From Rotaria macrura (Eukaryota > Rotifera > Eurotatoria > Philodinida > Philodinidae): DNA of 64,000 bases. A program made the translations under genes and the position numbers. Below, piece by piece: positions 62,443-64,000 of this stretch. Each line of letters starts with the position of its first letter. Positions within the stretch are counted from its first letter, which is position 1. The DNA is taken from NCBI GenBank assembly GCA_900239685.1, contig OENT01000834.1:1-64000 (forward strand), given 5' to 3'. Under the pieces are notes generated by a model, which saw nothing but the letters and a program-made list of their open reading frames with translations, made no database searches and was not told where the DNA came from.

Positions 62443-64000
62443 CTAGCGATTGACAGAAACCATCGCCACTGTTTGACAATACATTTTTTGAGTGTATTAT
62501 TTTTGAGACATTAGTGGATATATAAATGGATGTTATCAAAACAGAGAAAATTATTTTAGACAATTCACATAAGAAAGATCAGAGTTAATCAAATCTACAT
62601 TTAGGGGTTGATCATATTCAACCGAGATTTCGTCTATGCTAAGCAGCGTTTAATTCTTGCAATTATCGTATTTTCCAGTAGAATACTCATTACAATAGAA
62701 CAGAAAAGGCTACGAAGGGGACAAGAATACATTTTTCTTAATTTCTTTTTATTGATGCACTTTTTGATAAAAAATTATGTCTATTAAATGATCCTATATT
62801 ATTAATTAATATGGAGTCTATAGGTTTTATTGAAACATTTTCTGAAAATTTCAGGAATATTGTTTATATTATGCATAAGAACATATAGAAACCAGATTAT
62901 TTTTGATCTACGAATGATCAGAAAAGTAGGATTAATAATCAAAGTGTTCCCTCTTGCTTGATATCAATTTTGTTTTATTTTTCTGTACTTTACCCTATTT
63001 ATAAGCAAGTTCTCAGTATCTACAGAACGTAAACATTGAGTATAGTCTAAAGATGTCTAAATAGCATAACATGTGCTCGGATACGCCAGTTTTTATGTTA
63101 AGCTAATTACATAAAGAACAAACAGTGGAATTCTATACCTTGAATCATCTCAACAGATGGCCATTTAAGCTCAGCTTGATGATTTTATTATTCTATGGTC
63201 AATGTCAATCCATAGAATATAAATCTTCAATGGCATAGCCTTAAACAAATCAAGGTCTAATAAAATCATCAATTCCTATCGACATGACAAAGAAAAAGTC
63301 GAACAAGCCGGGGAATCATCATGAGAATCTCTCAAGAAACCGTGAATCCTAGAAAAGTGTCGTTATAGTGAACGGATATCAGGTTACGAAGATCAATCAT
63401 AAATGAACGCATAGCTTAGAATTATATACACAACATCATTTTTATTGAATGCTTCAATGCATTCTTATTTAACACAAATTTTCTTTGGAAATTCTTCAAA
63501 ACTATATTTCTTGTAATGAATGTACTTTTCATAGGAATCAGATTACATTTGACATTTGTTTCTGTAAGTTTATTCTAATAAATTTACCATTATTTCTCGC
63601 ATAGATTTTCCCTATTTTAATTCTTGAAGAAATCATATTGAAATTACTGAAAACATGTCGACGTATGAACTTGGTCATGAATGCTCTGGTTTTCATGACT
63701 TCTTTTTAGATTGAGGAGAGTTCTCACATAGATGACTCAACATCATAGTAGATCAAACATAGGTATCGTGTATCAAAGGGAATTGTATAATTTCAATTAT
63801 CATTTTTGAGAAAAAAGAAAACCTTTTGCCTTATAGCATCTGATTACGTAACTTTTCATAGTTTTGTGCACCTTTGTTTATCTATACGAATCGTCGATGA
63901 TTTTAGGTTTCGGTACGCTTTAGTAGAGTATCATAGACTCTATCAAGATACTATCGCTTCCAAACTATAATGAGCTTATTTGAGTTACGAATAACATCGA
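62443..64000. other. No recognisable gene
   Basis: AT-rich sequence after the ART gene, without a convincing exon or transposon boundary. If the ART transcript is spliced at 62409, its next exon should be here or beyond; I could not identify it. Confidence 0.45.

Noticed and set aside
1-64000. CRISPR array, bacterial operons, rRNA or tRNA genes
   Set aside because: No regularly spaced direct repeats, no long prokaryotic-style frames and no tRNA A/B box pairs were found on reading.

Overview
The window is eukaryotic, strongly AT-rich and gene-poor. Introns are recognisable (GTAAGT donors, T-rich tracts before AG; two good examples are 60 and 140 bp). There is one short assembly gap and one isolated N. 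The gene content (an R-S-E type ADP-ribosyltransferase, an ADP-ribosylglycohydrolase relic, a CD225/IFITM-like protein, a LamG-3 domain of bacterial flavour, ribonuclease-inhibitor-type leucine-rich repeats, a secreted LRR protein) together with many small DNA transposons is what I would expect of an accessory or subtelomeric stretch of a bdelloid rotifer genome. That assignment is inference from gene content, not proof.

Layout. 1-5.8 kb: nothing recognisable. 5.8-17.2 kb (+): six 28-residue RI-type LRR exons, mostly 84 nt and phase 0, separated by 0.8-3.2 kb of AT-rich DNA; four of six have lost only the first G of the donor. 18.5-19.66 kb (+): a 5'-truncated FN3/LamG gene broken by a nonsense codon and by a 388-bp hAT-type MITE. 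20.37-21.23 kb: a long foldback element beside an intact minus-strand CD225-domain gene. 22-25.6 kb: simple repeats and three inverted-repeat elements. 28-40.4 kb: decayed exons, a small two-exon gene, a broken ADP-ribosylglycohydrolase, two small hAT-like elements and a frameshifted secreted LRR gene. 43.3-50.7 kb (-): three further RI-LRR exons with intact GTAAGT donors, plus hAT-like and foldback elements. 51.3-52.2 kb (+): an unidentified Cys-containing ORF split by a second copy of the 18.7-kb MITE family. 54.9-59.8 kb (-): a multi-exon, frameshifted gene split by a 2.26-kb hAT-like element that itself contains a 1.09-kb hAT-like element. 61.5-62.4 kb (+): an intact ADP-ribosyltransferase gene.

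Only three or four genes look functional: the ADP-ribosyltransferase, the CD225 protein, perhaps the small two-exon gene, and possibly the minus-strand LRR exons. The rest is decaying coding sequence colonised by non-autonomous elements with 8-bp target duplications. Several duplications show that the insertions landed inside coding sequence, and removing element plus one duplication restores the host reading frame. No autonomous transposase, reverse transcriptase, rRNA, tRNA or CRISPR array was found.
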